This document shows, piece by piece, positions 54,426 through 64,000 of a stretch of 64,000 bases of DNA (the stretch's first letter is position 1; each line of letters opens with the position of its first letter). A program made the translations under genes and the position numbers. Where the stretch lies: positions 1,560,311 through 1,624,310 of the forward strand of contig NZ_CP060822.1 of the NCBI RefSeq assembly GCF_014489415.1, written 5' to 3'. Under the pieces are notes generated by a model, which saw only the letters and a list, made by a program, of their open reading frames with translations, did not search any database and was not told the origin of the DNA. Source of the stretch: Cylindrospermopsis curvispora GIHE-G1. GTDB lineage: Bacteria > Cyanobacteriota > Cyanobacteriia > Cyanobacteriales > Nostocaceae.

Positions 54426-54518
54426 TAAGTAGGGAGGCACAATTATTTGTAGGATGGGTTGAAGTATGAAACCCATCATACGTTCTACGTTCATCTTATG
54501 TTTAATTCCACCCACTTA
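54426..54518 (+). mobile_element. MITE-like element, copy 5, on the pheT stop codon
   Basis: Ends TAAGTAGGGAGG and CCACCCACTTA; internal hairpin ATGGGTTgaagtatgAAACCCAT. Its last TTA (54516-54518) is the complement of the pheT stop codon. Confidence 0.8.
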
Positions 54519-56954
54519 ACTTCTTAAAGTAACACCGAACTTTTCTACCAGGGACTCTCGAATTTTACGGTGTACTGGTTCAACCTCATTATCAGTCAAA
54601 GTGTGGTCAACTGCACGATAAACTAATCGAAAAGCTAAACTTCTTTGTCCTATGGGCACATTTTCACCTCTGTATTCGTCAAAAACCTCTACAGACTCTA
54701 GCAACCCCTTACCAGCTTTAGTAATTACTTTTTCAATCTCCCCAACCGTAACTTTTACAGACGCGAAAAACGCCAAATCGCGATCGCTTGCGGGGTAGGT
54801 AGAATAGGGTTTAAATTTAGGAGTCAATAGTTCATCATTATCCAGGGTACTGAGTAAGGTATCCAAATCTAATTGGAAGACATAAACTGCATCTGGTAAA
54901 CTCTTTTCTCGTCTGAGTTGGGGATGAACTTGTCCAAAGGTTCCCAGTCTAGCTCCTCCTAACCATAAGGAAGCTGTCCTTCCGGGATGTAAACGTCTAT
55001 CTCGGTTTTCCGGTTGAAATTCTACCTGCAGTCCCAGTTGTTGAAAGACATTTTCTAAAATACCTTTTGCTGCGAACCAGGTCATGGGATTTTCTCTTCC
55101 CCCATTGAACCATCTACCGACGGTAGTATCACCTCCCATAATTCCTGCAATGACTTGTGATTCCTCTAGTCCTTCTTCTTCTCTGGAGAAAATGGTGCCA
55201 ATTTCAAAACCATTTAACGCTCCATTTCCCTGCTGTAGATTATATTCAAAAGCATCAATTAAACCAGAAATTAAATCGGTTCTCAGGGCTGAATATTCGG
55301 CAAATAAAGGATTATTTAAAAGAATTTGCCTGTCTTCACCGGGTTTGACTAAGGAGTAGTGCATTAACTCTGTTAAACCCTCTGCTCTTAAATAACTGCG
55401 TAATTTTCGCACTAGTTCCTGGTCTAAGGGTAAATAACCTGGTTCAGTTTTTTCGGGTAGAGTATCAACAAAGTTATCATAACCGTAAAGTCGGGCAATT
55501 TCCTCAATTAAATCAATTTCCCTTTCTAAATCGGAATAGCGATAGGATGGCACTTTTACTTGCCAACTACCATCCTGATTATCAGTTAGTTCACATCCTA
55601 AAGCTGTGAGAATCTTTTCCACATCTGCTGCTTTTAACTCTCCCGTTTCTACGCCCAAATCAATGGGACCTAACACTTGATTAATTCTCTCTAATCGCAA
55701 AATAATAGGATGATTCCCTAGAGCATTATCAGGACGGTAATCAGCAATTTCTTGATGAACAACTTTAGCATCTGCTAACTCCTGCATCAGAGATAAAGCT
55801 CGATCAGAAGCTGTTGCTAATTCTGCCCAATTAACTCCTCTTTCGTATCTTCCCGATGCTTCACTTCTTAAACCTATACTGCGAGAAGAACGACGAATAG
55901 CCACTGAGTTGAACAGTGCAGCTTCTAAAAATAAACTGGTTGTACCTGGATGAATTTCTGTTTCTTCACCACCCATAACTCCTGCTAGAGCTACAGGTTG
56001 ATTGTTAGCAGTAATTAATAAGTTCTGAGTAGATAGGTTCCGGGTTTGTCCATCTAAGGTTTTGAGGGTTTCTCCAGCTTGAGCAAATCTCACACCAATA
56101 GTTACATCTGTTCCCTCACTTACCTGCTCTAATCTTTGTTTATCAAAGGCGTGTAGAGGTTGTCCTCTTTCTAATAATACATAGTTTGTAATATCTACTA
56201 TGTTGTTAATTGGACGTACACCCGCAGCAATTAAACGCCTTTGCAACCATTCAGGAGAAGCAGCAATTTTCACATTTTCTATTAGGGTACCAATATATAG
56301 AGGACAAGCGTGCTGTTCAGAAATTTTCACCCGGATTTTTTGTGCTGTGCTGGGGGTGATTTCTACTCCTGTTAGTTGAGGAAGGGATAGCTTTCCACCC
56401 GTTAATGCTGCAACTTCCCTGGCAATCCCTACCATGGATAAAGCATCTGCACGATTAGCGGTAGCTGTGACATCTAAAATCACATCGTCCAAACCTAGAA
56501 GCGGACCTACCGCCCTACCTAGGATTAAACCCTCTTGTCTAAAAATATGAATCCCGTCTATCTCTGTGGGTAAACCCAATTCTTTTAATGAACAAATCAT
56601 CCCATTGGAGGGTACACCTCTGAGCTTGGTCGGTTTGATTTTTAAATCAATATTGGGTAGATAAGTCCCCTTGGTTGCAACCGGTACATAAATATCAGCA
56701 CATACATTTGATGCACCACAAACAATATTTAGTGTTTCCTCATCGCCTATATCTACTGTACAAACACTTAGTTTATCTGCGTTTGGATGCTGTTCCCTTT
56801 TTAAAACTTTACCTATGACAACGCCATCCGCCCAAGTGCGACGATCCTCTACACTCTCCACCTCAAACCCCGCCATTGTTAGGGTGTGGGCTAGTTCTTC
56901 CGGAGTCAGTTTAATTTCTACGAGTTCCCGTAACCAATTGAAAGAGATACGCAT
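54516..56954 (-). CDS. pheT: Phenylalanine--tRNA ligase beta subunit
   Basis: 812 residues, full length. N-terminal EMAP-II-like tRNA-binding domain (about 40-150, [21 protein letters not shown]), B3/B4 editing domain, B5 (about 400-490), catalytic-core-like domain and C-terminal ferredoxin-fold anticodon-binding domain (about 718-811, [17 protein letters not shown]). Works as alpha2-beta2 with PheS, which is not in the window. Upstream on the same strand are pyrB and mgtE. Confidence 0.97.
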   Translation of the reverse strand: MRISFNWLRELVEIKLTPEELAHTLTMAGFEVESVEDRRTWADGVVIGKVLKREQHPNADKLSVCTVDIGDEETLNIVCGASNVCADIYVPVATKGTYLPNIDLKIKPTKLRGVPSNGMICSLKELGLPTEIDGIHIFRQEGLILGRAVGPLLGLDDVILDVTATANRADALSMVGIAREVAALTGGKLSLPQLTGVEITPSTAQKIRVKISEQHACPLYIGTLIENVKIAASPEWLQRRLIAAGVRPINNIVDITNYVLLERGQPLHAFDKQRLEQVSEGTDVTIGVRFAQAGETLKTLDGQTRNLSTQNLLITANNQPVALAGVMGGEETEIHPGTTSLFLEAALFNSVAIRRSSRSIGLRSEASGRYERGVNWAELATASDRALSLMQELADAKVVHQEIADYRPDNALGNHPIILRLERINQVLGPIDLGVETGELKAADVEKILTALGCELTDNQDGSWQVKVPSYRYSDLEREIDLIEEIARLYGYDNFVDTLPEKTEPGYLPLDQELVRKLRSYLRAEGLTELMHYSLVKPGEDRQILLNNPLFAEYSALRTDLISGLIDAFEYNLQQGNGALNGFEIGTIFSREEEGLEESQVIAGIMGGDTTVGRWFNGGRENPMTWFAAKGILENVFQQLGLQVEFQPENRDRRLHPGRTASLWLGGARLGTFGQVHPQLRREKSLPDAVYVFQLDLDTLLSTLDNDELLTPKFKPYSTYPASDRDLAFFASVKVTVGEIEKVITKAGKGLLESVEVFDEYRGENVPIGQRSLAFRLVYRAVDHTLTDNEVEPVHRKIRESLVEKFGVTLRS

Positions 56955-57010
56955 TGTCGTTGTGTTTGGATTTGGCTTTCACTTCCATCTTACCATTTTT
57001 GTTATTTGGT

Positions 57011-58012
57011 CTAACCTTTCCCACCACCGATAAAATACAATAGTGCCATGCGCACAGCTACACCACTAGTCACCTGATCTTGAATTAGGCTAAATTCTGG
57101 ATCGTCCATTAAATCTGAACTGATTTCCACACCCCTATTTACTGGGCCCGGATGTAGTACTTTTACTTGAGATTTACAAGCTTTTAATCTTTGCCTGGTA
57201 ATGCCAAATAGTTGATGGTACTCTCTTAAACTGGGCAACAGGTTACCAGTCATCCTTTCTTTTTGCAACCGTAAGGTCATGACAAAGTCAGCATCCTCCA
57301 GGGCTGGATCTAATTGCCAATGGATAAATAAACTCTGGGAATTTTCCTGTGATCCTACATATTCACTAAAGTATTTGGGTAATAAGGTGGGTGGTGCTGC
57401 TAGATGTACTTGGGCACCACTGGTAGTCAAACTCCAAATATTAGACCGGGCAACCCGTGAGTGTAAAATGTCACCTACAATGGCAATCTTTTTACCTGCT
57501 AAAGATGCAATTTTGGGTTGTTCTGGATCAATTAAACTACAAATGGTGAATAAATCTAATAGTCCTTGGGAGGGATGTTCATGTTGTCCATCACCAGCAT
57601 TTAACACACTAACTTTTACACCTAAACGATCCATTTCCCGGGCGATCGCCTGTGGGACTCCTGCTTCTTTATGGCGAATTACCATAATATCCGTACCCAT
57701 GGCTAAATAGGTTTTAGCTGTATCTAAAATTGTTTCTCCCTTGGTCATGGAGGAACTAGCACTAGAAAAATTGAGAGTATCTGCACTTAGCCTTTTAGCA
57801 GCTATTTCAAAACTACTTCTGGTGCGGGTGGAAGGTTCAAAAAAGAGATTGGCTACCACTTGTCCTTGCAAAGTTGGGACTTTTTTAGTTCGTCGTGATA
57901 ACACTTCTTTAAATGAAGCTGCTGTTTGTAAAACAGCATTATATTCATTTACAGTAAAATCAGCTAGAGAAAGAATATGATGACGATTCCAATTACTTGC
58001 GGGCGTTGACAT
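57011..58012 (-). CDS. pyrB: Aspartate carbamoyltransferase catalytic subunit
   Basis: 333 residues. Catalyses carbamoyl phosphate + aspartate to carbamoyl-aspartate, the committed step of pyrimidine synthesis. Carbamoyl-phosphate motif [12 protein letters not shown] at 58-69; [11 protein letters not shown] near 146; [12 protein letters not shown] near 287. No regulatory pyrI is visible. Starts 22 bases after the mgtE stop, so the two may be cotranscribed. Confidence 0.97.
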   Translation of the reverse strand: MSTPASNWNRHHILSLADFTVNEYNAVLQTAASFKEVLSRRTKKVPTLQGQVVANLFFEPSTRTRSSFEIAAKRLSADTLNFSSASSSMTKGETILDTAKTYLAMGTDIMVIRHKEAGVPQAIAREMDRLGVKVSVLNAGDGQHEHPSQGLLDLFTICSLIDPEQPKIASLAGKKIAIVGDILHSRVARSNIWSLTTSGAQVHLAAPPTLLPKYFSEYVGSQENSQSLFIHWQLDPALEDADFVMTLRLQKERMTGNLLPSLREYHQLFGITRQRLKACKSQVKVLHPGPVNRGVEISSDLMDDPEFSLIQDQVTSGVAVRMALLYFIGGGKG

Positions 58013-58034
58013 GTTAAACTGAAAATGATACTGC

Positions 58035-59384
58035 CTAATAGCTTAAATTAAATACTTTCAAAGCAAGGGAAATCATGCTCAAGAAGGTTAAAAAACCAAT
58101 AGTATCCAACATAGTTGTCACCAGTGGACCACTCATTAAAGCTGGATCTAATTTTAGCCTTTGTAATCCCATAGGTAATAAAGTCCCCAAACTCACAGCA
58201 ACCATGGTGTTGGTGGCCATTACCACACCAGCAATTAAAGCTACCCACTTTTCATCGGGTTTTGCCCAAATTAAAGAAAGTAGAATCATGGTTGAACCTA
58301 AGGCTAAAGCGGTTCCCAAACCTGCTATTAGTTCTTTGCGCAAAATCTTCCCCGCATCCTTTGTGGTCACCTCCCCTACACCTAAACCCCGAATGGTCAC
58401 GGTTAAAGCCTGAATACCCACAGTCCCCCCAGTATTAGAAAATATGGGCATAATCACCGCTAAAACCGGAACCGCTGCAATTACCCGCTGAAAGGGAGCG
58501 ATCGCACTAGCTGCGCCAATATACAATGCCATGATACCTAATAACCAGGGTAATCGCTTGCGAATGGTTAAATGAGGTGGTGACAAAGCCTCTTCATCAC
58601 CACTTACCGCTGCCAATTTTTGAATATCCTCCGTGGCCTCCTCTTCTAAAATATCAACCACATCATCAATAGTAATAATTCCTACTAATCTATCCTCCCG
58701 ATCTACCACAGGTATGGCTATTAAATCATAACGCTGCATGATCCGCGCCACTTCTTCTTGGGAAGTTTCAGTAGTTACTTTTACTACTTGAGAACTAGCA
58801 ATATCCCTGATGAAAACTTCTGGAAAGGTAAATAACAACTGACGCAAGGAAACCACGCTCACTAACTTACGGTTGTCATCAGTCACATAAGCATAGTAAA
58901 TAGTTTCCTTATCCTCATCTTGAAGACGAATTTTACTTAACGCTTCCCCCACTGTCAACCCTTGACGTAACCGCACGTACTCTGTGGTCATTACCCTACC
59001 CGCAGTACCTTCGGGATATCCCAAAATTGTAGCGGTTGCTTGTCTTTGTTCTGCACTAAGTTGTTGTAATAGTCTTTTAACTACTCCTGCGGGTAATTCA
59101 TCAAATAAATACGCCCTTTCATCAGGACTCATTTCTTCTACTAGATGTACCACTTGAACATCATGTAAAGAATTAATCAGTTCCTCCTGCACCTCTGTGG
59201 GTAAGTACTCAAAAACGTCAATGGCCTGATTTTTATTCAACAACCTAAAGGCGATCGCCCTTTGTTGTTCTGGCAATTCTGAAATATACTCTCCTACGTC
59301 TACAGGTTGCAGACTATTTAAATCATATTTGAGTTTATTTAAGTCAGCAACATCCAAAGCGTTGCGAACATCTTGTGTTAGCAC
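58035..59384 (-). CDS. mgtE: Magnesium transporter MgtE
   Basis: 449 residues: N-domain (about 5-130, superhelical Mg-sensing), two CBS domains (about 135-260; [18 protein letters not shown] and [24 protein letters not shown]), a connecting helix and five TM helices (about 280-449) with [20 protein letters not shown] pore motif. Mg2+-gated channel. Full length. Confidence 0.96.
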   Translation of the reverse strand: MLTQDVRNALDVADLNKLKYDLNSLQPVDVGEYISELPEQQRAIAFRLLNKNQAIDVFEYLPTEVQEELINSLHDVQVVHLVEEMSPDERAYLFDELPAGVVKRLLQQLSAEQRQATATILGYPEGTAGRVMTTEYVRLRQGLTVGEALSKIRLQDEDKETIYYAYVTDDNRKLVSVVSLRQLLFTFPEVFIRDIASSQVVKVTTETSQEEVARIMQRYDLIAIPVVDREDRLVGIITIDDVVDILEEEATEDIQKLAAVSGDEEALSPPHLTIRKRLPWLLGIMALYIGAASAIAPFQRVIAAVPVLAVIMPIFSNTGGTVGIQALTVTIRGLGVGEVTTKDAGKILRKELIAGLGTALALGSTMILLSLIWAKPDEKWVALIAGVVMATNTMVAVSLGTLLPMGLQRLKLDPALMSGPLVTTMLDTIGFLTFLSMISLALKVFNLSY

Positions 59385-59975
59385 GGTTCACCTCCTTATG
59401 TCCCCCCCTACAGCGGGAGACAATCTCGCCAACTTAGGAGAGGATACTACTGCCATCTGGTGGACTTTTGTCCATAAAATTCCAACAATTTAATAGCGAT
59501 ATTTCGTCAAAGAAATGCTAACTGATCATCCTAACTCATAATGGTATTGACAGATAAGATTATCTTTTTTGTCTTTGTGCCATTTGAGCAACTATGATTA
59601 CCGTTTGACAAAACCTACTAAAATCTACTAACGTAGACCTAGTAATTAAGGACTACTTTTTAACTCCGTATTTTTCCTTAAGAAGTTGACTAGCTTGGTG
59701 GTCAATTATCCAAGCCATATGGCATTTGTGTTCGATTTTAGATGGTAGACTAAAACTCATAATTTTCCATAAGTAGGGAGGCACAATTATTTGTAGGATG
59801 TGTGCGGGTGTTGAGTTTCATGCTTCAGCCCAACTTACGTTGATCTTATATTTAATTCCACTCACCCACTGATTTTTTGTATGGCATAAATCATGCGATT
59901 GCGAAGCACTAGCAATTGCGAGATCGCTATCATGTTTGATGAAACAGGTTTTGTTGCTATATGGATTTTGTGCAT
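59385..59975. other. Intergenic region holding one MITE-like element
   Basis: No supported gene. The left part is A+T-rich with C-rich leader before mgtE; copy 6 of the MITE-like element occupies 59770-59870; the remainder is the 3' flank of the gene at 59976. Confidence 0.6.
59770..59870 (+). mobile_element. MITE-like element, copy 6 (degraded)
   Basis: Left end TAAGTAGGGAGGCACAATTA intact; hairpin core GTTGAGTTtcatgcttcAGCCCAAC mutated; right end ...TTCCACTCACCCACT without the terminal TA. Confidence 0.7.
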
Positions 59976-60464
59976 TTACATTTCCATTAAATTATCAAAA
60001 ATTCTTTGCACTAACCCCTTGGTCTTACTCTCTAAATATTGCCAATCTACCTCCCCAAACTCATCTAATAAATTAGTATCAATGTCAACTAGGACATTTT
60101 CAGGACTATAATCCACAAAACAAACCTGATAACATAAATCCCATAAATCCATATTCACCACCTGTTCTTGATATTGCAAGCGTAAATGATATCCCGGATG
60201 GGGGATGGGTAAAAGAGCCAACTGTTGCTTAATAGCTAGTAAATCTTCCGCTGTGGCGTTTTTCGAATCCTCCAATAACTGGATCACAATAGATTTAGTT
60301 TCATCCGTTGTACCTGCTGGCCAAATCAGTACATCGTGGTAACTTCCTTTCCACTTGGATATATCCAGATGTTTACGAATATTATCAACAATGCGGATAA
60401 AAGCTGGTTGCATGAGAATTTCCGCTTGTTGCCATGTGGTATAATTGGGGATATTAGGTGGCAT
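59976..60464 (-). CDS. Hypothetical protein, conserved in cyanobacteria (probable)
   Basis: 162 residues, soluble, acidic. Features are WQQAEILMQPAFIRIVDNIRKHLD, a Trp-containing VLIWPAGTTDETK segment and LWDLCYQVCFVDYSPENVLVDIDTNLLDEFGEVDW. I recall similar stand-alone cyanobacterial proteins but no function. It is divergent from the kinase gene at 60643. Confidence 0.65.
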   Translation of the reverse strand: MPPNIPNYTTWQQAEILMQPAFIRIVDNIRKHLDISKWKGSYHDVLIWPAGTTDETKSIVIQLLEDSKNATAEDLLAIKQQLALLPIPHPGYHLRLQYQEQVVNMDLWDLCYQVCFVDYSPENVLVDIDTNLLDEFGEVDWQYLESKTKGLVQRIFDNLMEM

Positions 60465-60642
60465 TTTTTTTAAAAATAATTAAAAAAACTAGGACTTACG
60501 CATTGACAATTTTTGAGTTTAATCAAAAAAACTGCCACTTTAGTCTAAATCTTTTCTCAACATAGCGGATATTAGGACAGAAAATTTGGAGATATTGACT
60601 AGGCAAAATTACAAGATTAAGTATGGAACCGGGAAGTAAATC

Positions 60643-62484
60643 ATGATAGGCAAACTACTGGATCATAGATACAAAGTTGTGCGTGTTTTAGCAACCGGGG
60701 GATTTAGTCAAACCTACATCGCTCAAGATACTCGGCGACCTGGTAATCCCATTTGTGTTGTTAAACATCTAAAACTAGTTAGTAATGACAAGAATATTTT
60801 TACAACTGCTAAACGTCTGTTTAATAATGAAGCTGAAACCTTGGAAAAATTGGGTAATCATAACCAAATACCTCGGTTACTAGCTTATTTTGATGAAAAT
60901 CAGGAATTTTTCCTAGTTCAGGAATACATTGATGGTCATACCCTGACAGTGGAACTTATACCTGGACAACCATGGAGTGAAAACCAAGTCATGCAATTGC
61001 TCTTGGAAATCTTAGAGGTTTTGGAATTTGTCCATCAACAGGGGGTGATTCATCGGGATATAAAACCGGATAATCTGATTCGTCGTGTGGATGATTACAA
61101 ACTGGTGCTTGTAGATTTTGGAGCAGTTAAACAAGTACGTTGTCCTTCCATTCTTTTAGAACATCAGTTAAATCCCACTATAGCCGTTGGCACTCCTGGT
61201 TATATGCCCACCGAGCAAGGACAGGGTAAACCTCGCCCAAGTAGTGATATTTATGCTTTGGGTATTATTGCCATTCAAGCTATAACAGGAATAGCTGCTA
61301 ATCAGTTTCCTGAGGATCCCGATACCGGTGAAATTCTCTGGCAACATTTTCGACCTGTCAATTCCCATTTGGGGGAGATTCTCAGCAAAATGGTGCGTTA
61401 TCATTTCAAGGAACGTTATCAAACGGCAACAGAAGCATTAGAAGTTTGTCGAGAGTTTATAAAAGAATATGCTAAATCCTGCGGTTACTCCCTATCTCCC
61501 ACACCCACTACACCCAGTGGAAAAAAATTACCCATAAAAACCCATACTCAATCTGTTTCATTGTTCCCACAACCTACCTTAGCTTTAGCACCTGTTCATA
61601 CTCCTCCCCTAGTATCTGCTCCTAAGCAGGAACAAAAACCAGATCCCTTACCACTGGTAATTGGTTTATTTTTGGTCGGTGGTGCAGCAGCTTTAGTAGG
61701 CAATTTATATCCCAACATTCAAACCTTGACTGCTAATTGGAAGGATAAGAATGGCACATCCCCAGAAAATTGCTTGGCCATGGTAGCACCTAATTCTAAT
61801 GTGCGCTCCCAACCTAGCGCCATTAGTTCTGATAATATTTTAAAGAGTATTGGTGATCCTAGTGAGTTTATTGTTACTGGAAAAAGAACTAAGCGTGGTT
61901 GGATAGAAGTTAAACTTAAATCTGGTCGTTTGGCCTGGGCTCATTCGGATGTGATTACTAACAATAATCAATGGGTCTCTTGTCTGCGAGACCAGGGTAT
62001 TTCTCTTCAAATCGTTGATGATTTACCTTTGATTACATCTCGATTGGTGCCCAAACCTCAGTTATCTCCTACTACCTCTCCATCCCCATTCTTGTCTCAA
62101 TCTGCTGATAAAGAATTTCAAGATCCAATCGTTCTACAAGCTCGACAAAAATTCCAGTCAGGGGATGTGAATGGAGCAATAGCTCAACTGAAATCTGCTC
62201 CCCAAAAAACCACTTCTAATAGTCAGCAAGTGAAGATAATTGACCAATGGCAACAAGACTGGGCCAAAGCTGAGACTTTGGCTAATGAAATTAATCGCGC
62301 TATTGATAGTGGACAATGGGAAAAGGTCTTGGCCTATCGCAACCAACCAGAGAAGTTGCCTAATATTAAATACTGGCAAGACAAACTAGAACCGTTGTTT
62401 AAACAAGCAGCTCAAAAGGTTGCTCAACAAGTTTTACCAAGTCAAAACCCGCAACCGGACACCAACTCTAAAACCAAACCATAG
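60643..62484 (+). CDS. Serine/threonine protein kinase with TM and SH3-like domain
   Basis: 613 residues. Kinase domain about 8-270: IATGGFSQTYIA-type Gly loop (here LATGGFSQTYIA), VVKHLKL lysine, HRDIKPDNLIRR, VDFGAVK, GTPGYMPTEQ; all catalytic residues present. Pro-rich linker, one TM (about 345-365, LPLVIGLFLVGGAAALVGNLY), SH3b domain (about 385-450, NSNVRSQPSAISS...GWIEVKLKSGRLAWAHSDVI) and a helical C-terminal part (about 500-600). The sensor part is therefore extracytoplasmic. Confidence 0.93.
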   Translation: MIGKLLDHRYKVVRVLATGGFSQTYIAQDTRRPGNPICVVKHLKLVSNDKNIFTTAKRLFNNEAETLEKLGNHNQIPRLLAYFDENQEFFLVQEYIDGHTLTVELIPGQPWSENQVMQLLLEILEVLEFVHQQGVIHRDIKPDNLIRRVDDYKLVLVDFGAVKQVRCPSILLEHQLNPTIAVGTPGYMPTEQGQGKPRPSSDIYALGIIAIQAITGIAANQFPEDPDTGEILWQHFRPVNSHLGEILSKMVRYHFKERYQTATEALEVCREFIKEYAKSCGYSLSPTPTTPSGKKLPIKTHTQSVSLFPQPTLALAPVHTPPLVSAPKQEQKPDPLPLVIGLFLVGGAAALVGNLYPNIQTLTANWKDKNGTSPENCLAMVAPNSNVRSQPSAISSDNILKSIGDPSEFIVTGKRTKRGWIEVKLKSGRLAWAHSDVITNNNQWVSCLRDQGISLQIVDDLPLITSRLVPKPQLSPTTSPSPFLSQSADKEFQDPIVLQARQKFQSGDVNGAIAQLKSAPQKTTSNSQQVKIIDQWQQDWAKAETLANEINRAIDSGQWEKVLAYRNQPEKLPNIKYWQDKLEPLFKQAAQKVAQQVLPSQNPQPDTNSKTKP

Positions 62485-62505
62485 TAGATACCCTGTGTCA
62501 CACAC

Positions 62506-63141
62506 TTAGTGTAATTCGTCGTATTCTGCTGTTTCTACCCTTCTGCTTTCAGGGTGAGAGGGTGGTAAAAATTCCGCCCGTCGCATGGTTCCCAGGGGTG
62601 GTGTTACTCCGTGATAGGGGTGAATTACCTGCACGGTGCGAGAGGGACGTTGTCTAGGCGAAAACAAGGACAACACACCAGCTACTACAATACCACCTCC
62701 TACTGTTAAGGTTGCTCCACCTACGGCCCAAATTATGGGTGAATTCCACCATTTTTCCGCTTCAGAAGGCAGTGTGGCCATCATTCTGGTTGGCTGCTGT
62801 TGTAGTGAATTCATTTGGTTTTGACTCAAGCTGACGGCATTAATTTGACCCTGTAGCTGTTGGTTTTGTAAGCGCAACTGCTCGTTGTCGCTTCTTAAAC
62901 TGTCTACTTGAATTTTTAACTTTTCTAGGTCCAATCGCTGGTCTAAAGGTGCTACCGGTTGGGGGTTACCATATCCCCCCTGTCCAGATGGGTACTGTCC
63001 CTGGGAAGGCACAATATTGTTGGGTAATTGTGAAATACCAAAGTTGGGTTGTTGTATGGGATTGCTATTTCCTTTCAGCAATAGCAAAGCTGCTAAACCA
63101 GCAACAGCTACCCCACCAACAAATGCCATACTCTCACTCAT
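62506..63141 (-). CDS. Hypothetical membrane protein with coiled coil
   Basis: 211 residues from ATG 63141, whose AGGGGG site lies at proper spacing; an upstream GTG adds three. TM1 near 5-22 (AFVGGVAVAGLAALLLL), Pro/Gln/Gly-rich stretch, coiled coil (about 70-115, LDLEKLKIQVDSLRSDNEQLRLQNQQL), and TM2 (about 135-160, PIIWAVGGATLTVGGGIVVAGVLSLF) followed by a basic cytoplasmic tail. Function unknown. Confidence 0.75.
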   Translation of the reverse strand: MSESMAFVGGVAVAGLAALLLLKGNSNPIQQPNFGISQLPNNIVPSQGQYPSGQGGYGNPQPVAPLDQRLDLEKLKIQVDSLRSDNEQLRLQNQQLQGQINAVSLSQNQMNSLQQQPTRMMATLPSEAEKWWNSPIIWAVGGATLTVGGGIVVAGVLSLFSPRQRPSRTVQVIHPYHGVTPPLGTMRRAEFLPPSHPESRRVETAEYDELH

Positions 63142-63297
63142 ATGGCACACCCCCTAACTAATAAAACTAAGTAGTACCAAGACCATAGTTGTATTGTAAC
63201 TGACATAATTTTGGAACACACTCACAGTAGATAAATTTATCGTCTAATTTTAATTCAGATTAATCTAAATTGCCATTAAATTACCAATTAAATAAGA

Positions 63298-64000
63298 TCA
63301 ATTTTTGACCGCCTCCTTTAAATTTCGACAAAATTCGGCGATCGCTTCTAGTCCCTGATCGGGTGTACCCTCTGCCAATCGCTTGACTACCGCACTACCT
63401 ACAATTGCTGCATCAGCTCCCCAGTCTCTTACTTGACGTGCTTGTTCTATGTCAGAAATACCGAATCCCACACCTATGGGTTTATCTGTAACACTACGGA
63501 TTTTGTCTAGTAGTTCGGAAACTCGATTTTCCATTTGTGAGCGCATACCAGTGACACCAGTAACACTTACCAAATAAATAAAACCTTGAGAAGCATGGGC
63601 GATCGCCTCTATTCTTTCCCTAGAGCTTGTAGGTGCTATGAGAAGGGTGAGGTCAATTTCTTGCTCACTTGCTGGTTTCAAAAGGGTTGCAGACTCTTCC
63701 AAAGGTAAATCTGGAACTACTAAACCCGACACACCAGCGGATTTAATATCGTCTAAAAATCTTCCAATTCCTCGATGTAAAATGGGATTATAATATGTAA
63801 ATAAAATTACAGGTGCTTTCAATTTAGGTGTAGTAGCCTTGAGCATTGTCAACACCTGTTCTAAAGTGGTACCTTTTTGTAGTGCGCGGGTAGCAGCAGC
63901 TTGAATTACTGGGCCATCTGCCAAGGGATCAGAGTAGGGAACACCTAATTCAATAATATCAGCACCAGCACAATCTAGTACTTCTAAGGCTTGAGCCGTA
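63298..64000 (-). CDS. trpA: Tryptophan synthase alpha chain (5' end outside window)
   Basis: TIM-barrel enzyme cleaving indole-3-glycerol phosphate and passing indole to TrpB. The frame stays open to the right edge ([16 protein letters not shown] precedes the first ATG in the window), so the N-terminus is missing. The catalytic Glu-containing LGVPYSDP, the DLPLEE motif, [10 protein letters not shown] and [11 protein letters not shown] are present. The C-terminal 230 residues are intact. No other trp gene is visible. Confidence 0.96.
   Translation of the reverse strand, partial: TAQALEVLDCAGADIIELGVPYSDPLADGPVIQAAATRALQKGTTLEQVLTMLKATTPKLKAPVILFTYYNPILHRGIGRFLDDIKSAGVSGLVVPDLPLEESATLLKPASEQEIDLTLLIAPTSSRERIEAIAHASQGFIYLVSVTGVTGMRSQMENRVSELLDKIRSVTDKPIGVGFGISDIEQARQVRDWGADAAIVGSAVVKRLAEGTPDQGLEAIAEFCRNLKEAVKN

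Noticed and set aside
60465-60642. A possible repeat or small RNA in the gap before the kinase at 60643
   Set aside because: I see only A+T-rich sequence and no stable fold or related copy in this window.

Overview
The window is a stretch of cyanobacterial chromosome. The evidence is beta-carboxysome shell genes (ccmK3/ccmK4), a CpcS/CpeS-type phycobiliprotein lyase, Ycf66, Ser/Thr kinases of the cyanobacterial type, many HIP1 octamers (GCGATCGC) and about 60% A+T. A HetZ-related protein and the general gene content point to the filamentous, heterocyst-forming lineage (Nostocales); a Raphidiopsis/Cylindrospermopsis- or Dolichospermum-like genome is my guess, not a proof.

Layout. 1-7.3 kb: a cut zinc alcohol dehydrogenase, a glycine-rich RRM protein, a phycobiliprotein lyase and a two-gene RND efflux pump. 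7.4-11.5 kb: a translation block (rplS, tRNA-Trp, secE-nusG-rplK-rplA, then an L10-leader/attenuator and rplJ-rplL). 11.7-17.9 kb: a START-like protein, NDH-2, Ycf66 with a repetitive tail, 6-phosphogluconate dehydrogenase and a Ser/Thr kinase. 18-23.2 kb: a sulfonate-type solute-binding lipoprotein followed by a tight operon of AprA/fumarate-reductase-like flavoprotein, two-cluster ferredoxin, HEAT-repeat protein and an Mrp-type ATPase that lacks its usual CxxC. 23.4-25.1 kb: a methyltransferase-like protein and RNase Z.

25.1-33.4 kb is the most notable accessory region. One strand carries, in transcription order, three double-glycine leader peptides, a C39 peptidase ABC exporter, an HlyD adaptor, a degenerate kinase-like protein, a LuxR-type response regulator and a membrane histidine kinase. 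This looks like a self-contained peptide secretion and signalling (or bacteriocin) system. Two of the three peptide genes share a duplicated upstream element.

33.7-36.5 kb holds twelve 125-bp tandem repeats that contain REP-like hairpins, next to an intact REP-associated tyrosine transposase (RAYT); RAYT fragments lie at 33.8 and 39.4 kb. 36.5-39.1 kb: a HetZ-related protein, ccmK4, ccmK3 and a PD-(D/E)XK protein. 39.6-50.2 kb: a giant SBBP/Calx-beta/DUF4114 secreted protein, convergent with a second C39 exporter operon (ABC with cNMP-like domain, HlyD, PPIase) and an IS630-type HTH protein. 50.5-64 kb: a frameshifted gene remnant, a GDP-mannose-pyrophosphorylase-like fusion, pheT-pyrB-mgtE, small hypotheticals, a second Ser/Thr kinase and trpA cut by the right edge.

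Two repeat systems overlay the window. One is a roughly 75-125-bp MITE-like element with TAAGT...ACTTA ends (six copies, two lying exactly on stop codons). The other is an over-represented 12-bp palindrome, GTTTTTAAAAAC, found in the tandem array and at least five times elsewhere, four of them inside genes.
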